From: Parapristionchus giblindavisi
Lineage: Eukaryota; Nematoda; Chromadorea; Rhabditida; Diplogasteridae
Reading direction: 5' to 3'
Length of the DNA: 64,000 nt
Assembly: GCA_943737045.1 (NCBI GenBank)
Contig: CALSFV010000276.1
Span: 434,001-498,000, forward strand
Below the pieces are notes generated by a model that was given only the letters and a program-made list of their open reading frames with translations, did not search any database and was not told where the DNA came from. Numbering within the stretch: position 1 is the stretch's first letter; the number at the start of each line of letters is the position of its first letter. Below, piece by piece: positions 1 through 14,895 of this stretch. The position numbers were made by a program, and so were the translations under genes.

Positions 1-3000
1 GAATTCGTGACACGTCAATGCTTTATCGTAGCATATCGTAGCATATACCACGTGAAAGAGCAAAAAATTCTGAATAATCTACACTTCAGTTCATGTCAAA
101 CTGTAATCTGGTGTTGATTCCACAATGCCCAAAGTACCAAAGTAGCTTTCACTCTGATAAGACCAAAAGATTACCTGACATGAAAAATTTTCTGCTAGAC
201 CCAGCGTGTTATATACCAAACGAAAGAGCAAAAAATTCTGAGTATTTTGCACGTTCCCATGTTGAACAACGGCCACTTCAGCCGAATTAACAAAATTGAA
301 TTATGCATTTTTGGCAATAAAGAATTCGTGACACGTCAATGCTTTATCGTAGCATATCGTAGCATATACCACGTGAAAGAGCAAAAAATTCTGAATAATC
401 TACACTTCAGTTCATGTCAAACTGTAATCTGGTGTTGATTCCACAATGCCCAAAGTACCAAAGTAGCTTTCACTCTGATAAGACCAAAAGATTACCTGAC
501 ATGAAAAATTTTCTGCTCGACCCAGCGTGTTATATACCAAACGAAAGAGCAAAAAATTCTGAGTATTTTGCACGTTCCCATGTTGAACAACGGCCACTTC
601 AGCCGAATTAACAAAATTGAATTATGCATTTTTGGCAATAAAGAATTCGTGACACGTCAATGCTTTATCGTAGCATATCGTAGCATATACCACGTGAAAG
701 AGCAAAAAATTCTGAATAATCTACACTTCAGTTCATGTCAAACTGTAATCTGGTGTTGATTCCACAATGCCCAAAGTACCAAAGTAGCTTTCACTCTGAT
801 AAGACCAAAAGATTACCTGACATGAAAAATTTTCTGCTAGACCCAGCGTGTCATATACCAAACGAAAGAGCAAAAAATTCTGAGTATTTTGCACGTTCCC
901 ATGTTGAACAACGGCCACTTCAGCCGAATTACCAAAATTGAATTATGCATTTTTGGCAATAAAGAATTCGTGACACGTCAATGCTTTATCGTAGCATATC
1001 GTAGCATATACCACGTGAAAGAGCAAAAAATTCTGAATAATCTACACTTCAGTTCATGTCAAACTGTAATCTGGTGTTGATTCCACAATGCCCAAAGTAC
1101 CAAAGTAGCTTTCACTCTGATAAGACCAAAAGATTACCTGACATGAAAAATTTTCTGCTAGACCCAGCGTGTTATATACCAAACGAAAGAGCAAAAAATT
1201 CTGAGTATTTTGCACGTTCCCATGTTGAACAACGGCCACTTCAGCCGAATTAACAAAATTGAATTATGCATTTTTGGCAATAAAGAATTCGTGACACGTC
1301 AATGCTTTATCGTAGCATATCGTAGCATATACCACGTGAAAGAGCAAAAAATTCTGAATAATCTACACTTCAGTTCATGTCAAACTGTAATCTGGTGTTG
1401 ATTCCACAATGCCCAAAGTACCAAAGTAGCTTTCACTCTGATAAGACCAAAAGATTACCTGACATGAAAAATTTTCTGCTCGACCCAGCGTGTTATATAC
1501 CAAACGAAAGAGCAAAAAATTCTGAGTATTTTGCACGTTCCCATGTTGAACAACGGCCACTTCAGCCGAATTACCAAAATTGAATTATGCATTTTTGGCA
1601 ATAAAGAATTCGTGACACGTCAATGCTTTATCGTAGCATATCGTAGCATATACCACGTGAAAGAGCAAAAAATTCTGAATAATCTACACTTCAGTTCATG
1701 TCAAACTGTAATCTGGTGTTGATTCCACAATGCCCAAAGTACCAAAGTAGCTTTCACTCTGATAAGACCAAAAGATTACCTGACATGAAAAATTTTCTGC
1801 TAGACCCAGCGTGTCATATACCAAACGAAAGAGCAAAAAATTCTGAGTATTTTGCACGTTCCCATGTTGAACAACGGCCACTTCAGCCGAATTACCAAAA
1901 TTGAATTATGCATTTTTGGCAATAAAGAATTCGTGACACGTCAATGCTTTATCGTAGCATATCGTAGCATATACCACGTGAAAGAGCAAAAAATTCTGAA
2001 TAATCTACACTTCAGTTCATGTCAAACTGTAATCTGGTGTTGATTCCACAATGCCCAAAGTACAAAAGTAGCTTTCACTCTGATAAGACCAAAAGATTAC
2101 CTGACATGAAAAATTTTCTGCTAGACCCAGCGTGTCATATACCAAACGAAAGAGCAAAAAATTCTGAGTATTTTGCACGTTCCCATGTTGAACAACGGCC
2201 ACTGCAGCCGAATTAACAAAATTGAATTATGCATTTTTGGCAATAAAGAATTCGTGACACGTCAATGCTTTATCGTAGCATATCGTAGCATATACCACGT
2301 GAAAGAGCAAAAAATTCTGAATAATCTACACTTCAGTTCATGTCAAACTGTAATCTGGTGTTGATTCCACAATGCCCAAAGTACCAAAGTAGCTTTCACT
2401 CTGATAAGACCAAAAGATTACCTGACATGAAAAATTTTCTGCTAGACCCAGCGTGTCATATACCAAACGAAAGAGCAAAAAATTCTGAGTATTTTGCACG
2501 TTCCCATGTTGAACAACGGCCACTGCAGCCGAATTAACAAAATTGAATTATGCATTTTTGGCAATAAAGAATTCGTGACACGTCAATGCTTTATCGTAGC
2601 ATATCGTAGCATATACCACGTGAAAGAGCAAAAAATTCTGAATAATCTACACTTCAGTTCATGTCAAACTGTAATCTGGTGTTGATTCCACAATGCCCAA
2701 AGTACCAAAGTAGCTTTCACTCTGATAAGACCAAAAGATTACCTGACATGAAAAATTTTCTGCTAGACCCAGCGTGTTATATACCAAACGAAAGAGCAAA
2801 AAATTCTGAGTATTTTGCACGTTCCCATGTTGAACAACGGCCACTTCAGCCGAATTAACAAAATTGAATTATGCATTTTTGGCAATAAAGAATTCGTGAC
2901 ACGTCAATGCTTTATCGTAGCATATCGTAGCATATACCACGTGAAAGAGCAAAAAATTCTGAATAATCTACACTTCAGTTCATGTCAAACTGTAATCTGG

Positions 3001-6000
3001 TGTTGATTCCACAATGCCCAAAGTACCAAAGTAGCTTTCACTCTGATAAGACCAAAAGATTACCTGACATGAAAAATTTTCTGCTAGACCCAGCGTGTCA
3101 TATACCAAACGAAAGAGCAAAAAATTCTGAGTATTTTGCACGTTCCCATGTTGAACAACGGCCACTTCAGCCGAATTACCAAAATTGAATTATGCATTTT
3201 TGGCAATAAAGAATTCGTGACACGTCAATGCTTTATCGTAGCATATCGTAGCATATACCACGTGAAAGAGCAAAAAATTCTGAATAATCTACACTTCAGT
3301 TCATGTCAAACTGTAATCTGGTGTTGATTCCACAATGCCCAAAGTACCAAAGTAGCTTTCACTCTGATAAGACCAAAAGATTACCTGACATGAAAAATTT
3401 TCTGCTAGACCCAGCGTGTCATATACCAAACGAAAGAGCAAAAAATTCTGAGTATTTTGCACGTTCCCATGTTGAACAACGGCCACTGCAGCCGAATTAA
3501 CAAAATTGAATTATGCATTTTTGGCAATAAAGAATTCGTGACACGTCAATGCTTTATCGTAGCATATCGTAGCATATACCACGTGAAAGAGCAAAAAATT
3601 CTGAATAATCTACACTTCAGTTCATGTCAAACTGTAATCTGGTGTTGATTCCACAATGCCCAAAGTACAAAAGTAGCTTTCACTCTGATAAGACCAAAAG
3701 ATTACCTGACATGAAAAATTTTCTGCTAGACCCAGCGTGTCATATACCAAACGAAAGAGCAAAAAATTCTGAGTATTTTGCACGTTCCCATGTTGAACAA
3801 CGGCCACTGCAGCCGAATTAACAAAATTGAATTATGCATTTTTGGCAATAAAGAATTCGTGACACGTCAATGCTTTATCGTAGCATATCGTAGCATATAC
3901 CACGTGAAAGAGCAAAAAATTCTGAATAATCTACACTTCAGTTCATGTCAAACTGTAATCTGGTGTTGATTCCACAATGCCCAAAGTACAAAAGTAGCTT
4001 TCACTCTGATAAGACCAAAAGATTACCTGACATGAAAAATTTTCTGCTCGACCCAGCGTGTTATATACCAAACGAAAGAGCAAAAAATTCTGAGTATTTT
4101 GCACGTTCCCATGTTGAACAACGGCCACTTCAGCCGAATTACCAAAATTGAATTATGCATTTTTGGCAATAAAGAATTCGTGACACGTCAATGCTTTATC
4201 GTAGCATATCGTAGCATATACCACGTGAAAGAGCAAAAAATTCTGAATAATCTACACTTCAGTTCATGTCAAACTGTAATCTGGTGTTGATTCCACAATG
4301 CCCAAAGTACCAAAGTAGCTTTCACTCTGATAAGACCAAAAGATTACCTGACATGAAAAATTTTCTGCTAGACCCAGCGTGTCATATACCAAACGAAAGA
4401 GCAAAAAATTCTGAGTATTTTGCACGTTCCCATGTTGAACAACGGCCACTTCAGCCGAATTACCAAAATTGAATTATGCATTTTTGGCAATAAAGAATTC
4501 GTGACACGTCAATGCTTTATCGTAGCATATCGTAGCATATACCACGTGAAAGAGCAAAAAATTCTGAATAATCTACACTTCAGTTCATGTCAAACTGTAA
4601 TCTGGTGTTGATTCCACAATGCCCAAAGTACCAAAGTAGCTTTCACTCTGATAAGACCAAAAGATTACCTGACATGAAAAATTTTCTGCTAGACCCAGCG
4701 TGTCATATACCAAACGAAAGAGCAAAAAATTCTGAGTATTTTGCACGTTCCCATGTTGAACAACGGCCACTTCAGCCGAATTAACAAAATTGAATTATGC
4801 ATTTTTGGCAATAAAGAATTCGTGACACGTCAATGCTTTATCGTAGCATATCGTAGCATATACCACGTGAAAGAGCAAAAAATTCTGAATAATCTACACT
4901 TCAGTTCATGTCAAACTGTAATCTGGTGTTGATTCCACAATGCCCAAAGTACCAAAGTAGCTTTCACTCTGATAAGACCAAAAGATTACCTGACATGAAA
5001 AATTTTCTGCTAGACCCAGCGTGTTATATACCAAACGAAAGAGCAAAAAATTCTGAGTATTTTGCACGTTCCCATGTTGAACAACGGCCACTTCAGCCGA
5101 ATTAACAAAATTGAATTATGCATTTTTGGCAATAAAGAATTCGTGACACGTCAATGCTTTATCGTAGCATATCGTAGCATATACCACGTGAAAGAGCAAA
5201 AAATTCTGAATAATCTACACTTCAGTTCATGTCAAACTGTAATCTGGTGTTGATTCCACAATGCCCAAAGTACCAAAGTAGCTTTCACTCTGATAAGACC
5301 AAAAGATTACCTGACATGAAAAATTTTCTGCTAGACCCAGCGTGTCATATACCAAACGAAAGAGCAAAAAATTCTGAGTATTTTGCACGTTCCCATGTTG
5401 AACAACGGCCACTGCAGCCGAATTAACAAAATTGAATTATGCATTTTTGGCAATAAAGAATTCGTGACACGTCAATGCTTTATCGTAGCATATCGTAGCA
5501 TATACCACGTGAAAGAGCAAAAAATTCTGAATAATCTACACTTCAGTTCATGTCAAACTGTAATCTGGTGTTGATTCCACAATGCCCAAAGTACCAAAGT
5601 AGCTTTCACTCTGATAAGACCAAAAGATTACCTGACATGAAAAATTTTTCTGCTAGACCCAGCGTGTCATATACCAAACGAAAGAGCAAAAAATTCTGAG
5701 TATTTTGCACGTTCCCATGTTGAACAACGGCCACTTCAGCCGAATTAACAAAATTGAATTATGCATTTTTGGCAATAAAGAATTCGTGACACGTCAATGC
5801 TTTATCGTAGCATATCGTAGCATATACCACGTGAAAGAGCAAAAAATTCTGAATAATCTACACTTCAGTTCATGTCAAACTGTAATCTGGTGTTGATTCC
5901 ACAATGCCCAAAGTACAAAAGTAGCTTTCACTCTGATAAGACCAAAAGATTACCTGACATGAAAAACTTTCTGCTAGACCCAGCGTGTCATATACCAAAC

Positions 6001-9000
6001 GAAAGAGCAAAAAATTCTGAGTATTTTGCACGTTCCCATGTTGAACAACGGCCACTTCAGCCGAATTAACAAAATTGAATTATGCATTTTTGGCAATAAA
6101 GAATTCGTGACACGTCAATGCTTTATCGTAGCATATCGTAGCATATACCACGTGAAATAGCAAAAAATTCTGAATAATCTACACTTCAGTTCATGTCAAA
6201 CTGTAATCTGGTGTTGATTCCACAATGCCCAAAGTACCAAAGTAGCTTTCACTCTGATAAGACCAAAAGATTACCTGACATGAAAAATTTTCTGCTCGAC
6301 CCAGCGTGTTATATACCAAACGAAAGAGCAAAAAATTCTGAGTATTTTGCACGTTCCCATGTTGAACAACGGCCACTTCAGCCGAATTAACAAAATTGAA
6401 TTATGCATTTTTGGCAATAAAGAATTCGTGACACGTCAATGCTTTATCGTAGCATATCGTAGCATATACCACGTGAAAGAGCAAAAAATTCTGAATAATC
6501 TACACTTCAGTTCATGTCAAACTGTAATCTGGTGTTGATTCCACAATGCCCAAAGTACCAAAGTAGCTTTCACTCTGATAAGACCAAAAGATTACCTGAC
6601 ATGAAAAATTTTCTGCTAGACCCAGCGTGTCATATACCAAACGAAAGAGCAAAAAATTCTGAGTATTTTGCACGTTCCCATGTTGAACAACGGCCACTTC
6701 AGCCGAATTACCAAAATTGAATTATGCATTTTTGGCAATAAAGAATTCGTGACACGTCAATGCTTTATCGTAGCATATCGTAGCATATACCACGTGAAAG
6801 AGCAAAAAATTCTGAATAATCTACACTTCAGTTCATGTCAAACTGTAATCTGGTGTTGATTCCACAATGCCCAAAGTACCAAAGTAGCTTTCACTCTGAT
6901 AAGACCAAAAGATTACCTGACATGAAAAATTTTCTGCTAGACCCAGCGTGTCATATACCAAACGAAAGAGCAAAAAATTCTGAGTATTTTGCACGTTCCC
7001 ATGTTGAACAACGGCCACTTCAGCCGAATTAACAAAATTGAATTATGCATTTTTGGCAATAAAGAATTCGTGACACGTCAATGCTTTATCGTAGCATATC
7101 GTAGCATATACCACGTGAAAGAGCAAAAAATTCTGAATAATCTACACTTCAGTTCATGTCAAACTGTAATCTGGTGTTGATTCCACAATGCCCAAAGTAC
7201 CAAAGTAGCTTTCACTCTGATAAGACCAAAAGATTACCTGACATGAAAAATTTTCTGCTAGACCCAGCGTGTCATATACCAAACGAAAGAGCAAAAAATT
7301 CTGAGTATTTTGCACGTTCCCATGTTGAACAACGGCCACTTCAGCCGAATTAACAAAATTGAATTATGCATTTTTGGCAATAAAGAATTCGTGACACGTC
7401 AATGCTTTATCGTAGCATATCGTAGCATATACCACGTGAAATAGCAAAAAATTCTGAATAATCTACACTTCAGTTCATGTCAAACTGTAATCTGGTGTTG
7501 ATTCCACAATGCCCAAAGTACCAAAGTAGCTTTCACTCTGATAAGACCAAAAGATTACCTGACATGAAAAATTTTCTGCTCGACCCAGCGTGTTATATAC
7601 CAAACGAAAGAGCAAAAAATTCTGAGTATTTTGCACGTTCCCATGTTGAACAACGGCCACTTCAGCCGAATTAACAAAATTGAATTATGCATTTTTGGCA
7701 ATAAAGAATTCGTGACACGTCAATGCTTTATCGTAGCATATCGTAGCATATACCACGTGAAAGAGCAAAAAATTCTGAATAATCTACACTTCAGTTCATG
7801 TCAAACTGTAATCTGGTGTTGATTCCACAATGCCCAAAGTACCAAAGTAGCTTTCACTCTGATAAGACCAAAAGATTACCTGACATGAAAAATTTTCTGC
7901 TAGACCCAGCGTGTCATATACCAAACGAAAGAGCAAAAAATTCTGAGTATTTTGCACGTTCCCATGTTGAACAACGGCCACTTCAGCCGAATTACCAAAA
8001 TTGAATTATGCATTTTTGGCAATAAAGAATTCGTGACACGTCAATGCTTTATCGTAGCATATCGTAGCATATACCACGTGAAAGAGCAAAAAATTCTGAA
8101 TAATCTACACTTCAGTTCATGTCAAACTGTAATCTGGTGTTGATTCCACAATGCCCAAAGTACAAAAGTAGCTTTCACTCTGATAAGACCAAAAGATTAC
8201 CTGACATGAAAAATTTTCTGCTAGACCCAGCGTGTCATATACCAAACGAAAGAGCAAAAAATTCTGAGTATTTTGCACGTTCCCATGTTGAACAACGGCC
8301 ACTGCAGCCGAATTAACAAAATTGAATTATGCATTTTTGGCAATAAAGAATTCGTGACACGTCAATGCTTTATCGTAGCATATCGTAGCATATACCACGT
8401 GAAAGAGCAAAAAATTCTGAATAATCTACACTTCAGTTCATGTCAAACTGTAATCTGGTGTTGATTCCACAATGCCCAAAGTACCAAAGTAGCTTTCACT
8501 CTGATAAGACCAAAAGATTACCTGACATGAAAAATTTTCTGCTAGACCCAGCGTGTCATATACCAAACGAAAGAGCAAAAAATTCTGAGTATTTTGCACG
8601 TTCCCATGTTGAACAACGGCCACTGCAGCCGAATTAACAAAATTGAATTATGCATTTTTGGCAATAAAGAATTCGTGACACGTCAATGCTTTATCGTAGC
8701 ATATCGTAGCATATACCACGTGAAAGAGCAAAAAATTCTGAATAATCTACACTTCAGTTCATGTCAAACTGTAATCTGGTGTTGATTCCACAATGCCCAA
8801 AGTACCAAAGTAGCTTTCACTCTGATAAGACCAAAAGATTACCTGACATGAAAAATTTTTCTGCTAGACCCAGCGTGTCATATACCAAACGAAAGAGCAA
8901 AAAATTCTGAGTATTTTGCACGTTCCCATGTTGAACAACGGCCACTTCAGCCGAATTAACAAAATTGAATTATGCATTTTTGGCAATAAAGAATTCGTGA

Positions 9001-12000
9001 CACGTCAATGCTTTATCGTAGCATATCGTAGCATATACCACGTGAAAGAGCAAAAAATTCTGAATAATCTACACTTCAGTTCATGTCAAACTGTAATCTG
9101 GTGTTGATTCCACAATGCCCAAAGTACCAAAGTAGCTTTCACTCTGATAAGACCAAAAGATTACCTGACATGAAAAATTTTCTGCTAGACCCAGCGTGTC
9201 ATATACCAAACGAAAGAGCAAAAAATTCTGAGTATTTTGCACGTTCCCATGTTGAACAACGGCCACTGCAGCCGAATTAACAAAATTGAATTATGCATTT
9301 TTGGCAATAAAGAATTCGTGACACGTCAATGCTTTATCGTAGCATATCGTAGCATATACCACGTGAAAGAGCAAAAAATTCTGAATAATCTACACTTCAG
9401 TTCATGTCAAACTGTAATCTGGTGTTGATTCCACAATGCCCAAAGTACCAAAGTAGCTTTCACTCTGATAAGACCAAAAGATTACCTGACATGAAAAATT
9501 TTCTGCTAGACCCAGCGTGTCATATACCAAACGAAAGAGCAAAAAATTCTGAGTATTTTGCACGTTCCCATGTTGAACAACGGCCACTTCAGCCGAATTA
9601 CCAAAATTGAATTATGCATTTTTGGCAATAAAGAATTCGTGACACGTCAATGCTTTATCGTAGCATATCGTAGCATATACCACGTGAAAGAGCAAAAAAT
9701 TCTGAATAATCTACACTTCAGTTCATGTCAAACTGTAATCTGGTGTTGATTCCACAATGCCCAAAGTACAAAAGTAGCTTTCACTCTGATAAGACCAAAA
9801 GATTACCTGACATGAAAAATTTTCTGCTAGACCCAGCGTGTCATATACCAAACGAAAGAGCAAAAAATTCTGAGTATTTTGCACGTTCCCATGTTGAACA
9901 ACGGCCACTGCAGCCGAATTAACAAAATTGAATTATGCATTTTTGGCAATAAAGAATTCGTGACACGTCAATGCTTTATCGTAGCATATCGTAGCATATA
10001 CCACGTGAAAGAGCAAAAAATTCTGAATAATCTACACTTCAGTTCATGTCAAACTGTAATCTGGTGTTGATTCCACAATGCCCAAAGTACCAAAGTAGCT
10101 TTCACTCTGATAAGACCAAAAGATTACCTGACATGAAAAATTTTTCTGCTAGACCCAGCGTGTCATATACCAAACGAAAGAGCAAAAAATTCTGAGTATT
10201 TTGCACGTTCCCATGTTGAACAACGGCCACTTCAGCCGAATTAACAAAATTGAATTATGCATTTTTGGCAATAAAGAATTCGTGACACGTCAATGCTTTA
10301 TCGTAGCATATCGTAGCATATACCACGTGAAAGAGCAAAAAATTCTGAATAATCTACACTTCAGTTCATGTCAAACTGTAATCTGGTGTTGATTCCACAA
10401 TGCCCAAAGTACAAAAGTAGCTTTCACTCTGATAAGACCAAAAGATTACCTGACATGAAAAACTTTCTGCTAGACCCAGCGTGTCATATACCAAACGAAA
10501 GAGCAAAAAATTCTGAGTATTTTGCACGTTCCCATGTTGAACAACGGCCACTGCAGCCGAATTAACAAAATTGAATTATGCATTTTTGGCAATAAAGAAT
10601 TCGTGACACGTCAATGCTTTATCGTAGCATATCGTAGCATATACCACGTGAAAGAGCAAAAAATTCTGAATAATCTACACTTCAGTTCATGTCAAACTGT
10701 AATCTGGTGTTGATTCCACAATGCCCAAAGTACCAAAGTAGCTTTCACTCTGATAAGACCAAAAGATTACCTGACATGAAAAATTTTCTGCTAGACCCAG
10801 CGTGTCATATACCAAACGAAAGAGCAAAAAATTCTGAGTATTTTGCACGTTCCCATGTTGAACAACGGCCACTGCAGCCGAATTAACAAAATTGAATTAT
10901 GCATTTTTGGCAATAAAGAATTCGTGACACGTCAATGCTTTATCGTAGCATATCGTAGCATATACCACGTGAAAGAGCAAAAAATTCTGAATAATCTACA
11001 CTTCAGTTCATGTCAAACTGTAATCTGGTGTTGATTCCACAATGCCCAAAGTACCAAAGTAGCTTTCACTCTGATAAGACCAAAAGATTACCTGACATGA
11101 AAAATTTTCTGCTAGACCCAGCGTGTTATATACTAAACGAAAGAGCAAAAAATTTTGAGTATTTTGCACGTTCCCATGTTGAACAACGGCCACTGCAGCC
11201 TAATTAACAAAATTGAATTATGCATTTTTGGCAATAGAGAATTCGTGACACGTCAATGCTTTATCGTAGCATATCGTAGCATATACCACGTGAAAGAGCA
11301 AAAAATTCTGAATAATCTACACTTCAGTTCATGTCAAACTGTAATCTGGTGTTGATTCCACAATGCCCAAAGTACCAAAGTAGCTTTCACTCTGATAAGA
11401 CCAAAAGATTAACTTACATGAAAAATTTTCTGCTAGACCCAGCGTGTCATATACCAAACGAAAGAGCAAAAAAATCTGAGTATTTTGCACGTTCCCATGT
11501 TGAACAACGGTCACTTCAGCCGAATTAACAAAATTGAATTATGCATTTTTGGCAATAAAGAATTCGTGACACGTCAATGCTTTATCGTAGCATATCGTAG
11601 CATATACCACGTGAAAGAGCAAAAAATTCTGAATAATCTACACTTCAGTTCATGTCAAACTGTAATCTGGTGTTGATTCCACAATGCCCAAAGTACCAAA
11701 GTAGCTTTCACTCTGATAAGACCAAAAGATTACCTGACATGAAAAATTTTCTGCTAGACCCAGCGTGTCATATACCAAACGAAAGAGCAAAAAATTCTGA
11801 GTATTTTGCACGTTCCCATGTTGAACAACGGCCACTTCAGCCGAATTAACAAAATTGAATTATGCATTTTTGGCAATAAAGAATTCGTGACACGTCAATG
11901 CTTTATAGTAGCATATCGTAGCATATACCACGTGAAAGAGCAAAAAATTCTGAATAATCTACACTTCAGTTCATGTCAAACTGTAATCGGGTGTTGATTC

Positions 12001-14895
12001 CACAATGCCCAAAGTACAAAAGTAGCTTTCACTCTGATAAGACCATAAGATTACCTGACATGAAAAATTTTCTGCTAGACCCAGCGTGTCATATACCAAA
12101 CGAAAGAGCAAAAAATTCTGAGTATTTTGCACGTTCCCATGTTGAACAACGGCCACTTCAGCCGAATTAACAAAATTGAATTATGCATTTTTGGCAATAA
12201 AGAATTCGTGACACGTCAATGCTTTATCGTAGCATATCGTAGCATATACCACGTGAAAGAGCAAAAAATTCTGAATAATCTACACTTCAGTTCATGTCAA
12301 ACTGTAATCTGGTGTTGATTCCACAATGCCCAAAGTACCAAAGTAGCTTTCACTCTGATAAGACCAAAAGATTACCTGACATGAAAAATTTTCTGCTAGA
12401 CCCAGCGTGTCATATACCAAACGAAAGAGCAAAAAATTCTGAGTATTTTGCACGTTCCCATGTTGAACAACGGCCACTGCAGCCGAATTAACAAAATTGA
12501 ATTATGCATTTTTGGCAATAAAGAATTCGTGACACGTCAATGCTTTATCGTAGCATATCGTAGCATATACCACGTGAAAGAGCAAAAAATTCTGAATAAT
12601 CTACACTTCAGTTCATGTCAAACTGTAATCTGGTGTTGATTCCACAATGCCCAAAGTACCAAAGTAGCTTTCACTCTGATAAGACCAAAAGATTAACTTA
12701 CATGAAAAATTTTCTGCTAGACCCAGCGTGTCATATACCAAACGAAAGAGCAAAAAAATCTGAGTATTTTGCACGTTCCCATGTTGAACAACGGCCACTT
12801 CAGCCGAATTAACAAAATTGAATTATGCATTTTTGGCAATAAAGAATTCGTGACACGTCAATGCTTTATCGTAGCATATCGTAGCATATACCACGTGAAA
12901 GAGCAAAAAATTCTGAATAATCTACACTTCAGTTCATGTCAAACTGTAATCTGGTGTTGATTCCACAATGCCCAAAGTACCAAAGTAGCTTTCACTCTGA
13001 TAAGACCAAAAGATTACCTGACATGAAAAATTTTCTGCTAGACCCAGCGTGTCATATACCAAACGAAAGAGCAAAAAATTCTGAGTATTTTGCACGTTCC
13101 CATGTTGAACAACGGCCACTTCAGCCGAATTAACAAAATTGAATTATGCATTTTTGGCAATAAAGAATTCGTGACACGTCAATGCTTTATAGTAGCATAT
13201 CGTAGCATATACCACGTGAAAGAGCAAAAAATTCTGAATAATCTACACTTCAGTTCATGTCAAACTGTAATCGGGTGTTGATTCCACAATGCCCAAAGTA
13301 CAAAAGTAGCTTTCACTCTGATAAGACCATAAGATTACCTGACATGAAAAATTTTCTGCTAGACCCAGCGTGTCATATACCAAACGAAAGAGCAAAAAAT
13401 TCTGAGTATTTTGCACGTTCCCATGTTGAACAACGGCCACTTCAGCCGAATTAACAAAATTGAATTATGCATTTTTGGCAATAAAGAATTCGTGACACGT
13501 CAATGCTTTATCGTAGCATATCGTAGTATATACCACGTGAAAGAGCAAAAAATTCTGAATAATCTACACTTCAGTTCATGTCAAACTGTAATCTGGTGTT
13601 GATTCCACAATGCCCAAAGTACCAAAGTAGCTTTCACTCTGATAAGACCAAAAGATTACCTGACATGAAAAATTTTCTGCTCGACCCAGCGTGTCATATA
13701 CCAAACGAAAGAGCAAAAAATTCTGAGTATTTTGCACGTTCCCATGTTGAACAACGGCCACTGCAGCCGAATTAACAAAATTGAATTATGCATTTTTGGC
13801 AATAAAGAATTCGTGACACGTCAATGCTTTATCGTAGCATATCGTAGCATATACCACGTGAAAGAGCAAAAAATTCTGAATAATCTACACTTCAGTTCAT
13901 GTCAAACTGTAATCTGGTGTTGATTCCACAATGCCCAAAGTACCAAAGTAGCTTTCACTCTGATAAGACCAAAAGATTACCTGACATGAAAAATTTTCTG
14001 CTAGACCCAGCGTGTCATATACCAAACGAAAGAGCAAAAAATTCTGAATATTTTGCACGTTCCCATGTTGAACAACGGCCACTTCAGCCGAATTAACAAA
14101 ATTGAATTATGCATTTTTGGCAATAAAGAATTCGTGACACGTCAATGCTTTATCGTAGCATATCGTAGCATATACCACGTGAAAGAGCAAAAAATTCTGA
14201 ATAATCTACACTTCAGTTCATGTCAAACTGTAATCTGGTGTTGATTCCACAATGCCCAAAGTACAAAGGTAGCTTTCAATCTGATAAGACCAAAAGATTA
14301 ACTTACATGAAAAATTTTCTGCTAGACCCAGCGTGTCATATACCAAACGAAAGAGCAAAAAAATCTGAGTATTTTGCACGTTCCCATGTTGAACAACGGC
14401 CACTTCAGCCGAATTAACAAAATTGAATTATGCATTTTTGGCAATAAAGAATTCGTGACACGTCAATGCTTTATCGTAGCATATCGTAGCATATACCACG
14501 TGAAAGAGCAAAAAATTCTGAATAATCTACACTTCAGTTCATGTCAAACTGTAATCTGGTGTTGATTCCACAATGCTCAAAGTACCAAAGTAGCTTTCAC
14601 TCTGATAAGACCAAAAGATTACCTGACATGAAAAATTTTCTGCTAGACCCAGCGTGTCATATACCAAACGAAAGAGCAAAAAATTCTGAGTATTTTGCAC
14701 GTTCCCATGTTGAACAACGGCCACTGCAGCCGAATTAACAAAATTGAATTATGCATTTTTGGCAATAAAGAATTCGTGACACGTCAATGCTTTATCGTAG
14801 CATATCGTAGCATATACCACGTGAAAGAGCAAAAAATTCTGAATAATCTACACTTCAGTTCATGTCAAACTGTAATCTGGTTTTGATTCCACAAT
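1..14895 (+). repeat. Satellite array 1: 321-bp EcoRI monomer, forward, about 46 copies
   Basis: GAATTC recurs every 321 bp (1, 322, 643 and so on) and monomers differ by only a few substitutions. Each monomer carries a CACGTG palindrome, TGACACGTCA, an 11-bp near-tandem duplication (ATCGTAGCAT twice) and AATAAA just before the EcoRI site. Variants recur at multiples of 321 bp: GAAATAGC at about 6158 and 7442, and ATCGGGTG at about 11989 and 13273, both 1,284 bp (four monomers) apart. Three monomers, near 5640, 8850 and 10140, have one extra T and are 322 bp. The array breaks off inside a monomer after CCACAAT at 14895, where the retroelement tail begins. Each monomer contains three overlapping short open frames (65 and 63 aa forward, 61 aa reverse); I regard these as chance frames copied with the repeat, because substitutions between monomers change residues freely. 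Confidence 0.98.

Noticed and set aside
120..215. Hammerhead ribozyme in the satellite (CTGATAAG with a later GAAA), as known in some animal satellites
   Set aside because: The invariant core CTGANGA is broken (A replaces the required G) and no consistent stems II and III can be drawn.
190..240. CENP-B box in the satellite (TTTCGTTTGG on the minus strand)
   Set aside because: It matches the TTCG part but lacks the required A and CGGG positions, so the consensus is not met.
1..14895. CRISPR-like regular repetition
   Set aside because: The repeats are 321 bp and directly adjacent, with no unique spacers, in a eukaryotic context; this is satellite DNA.
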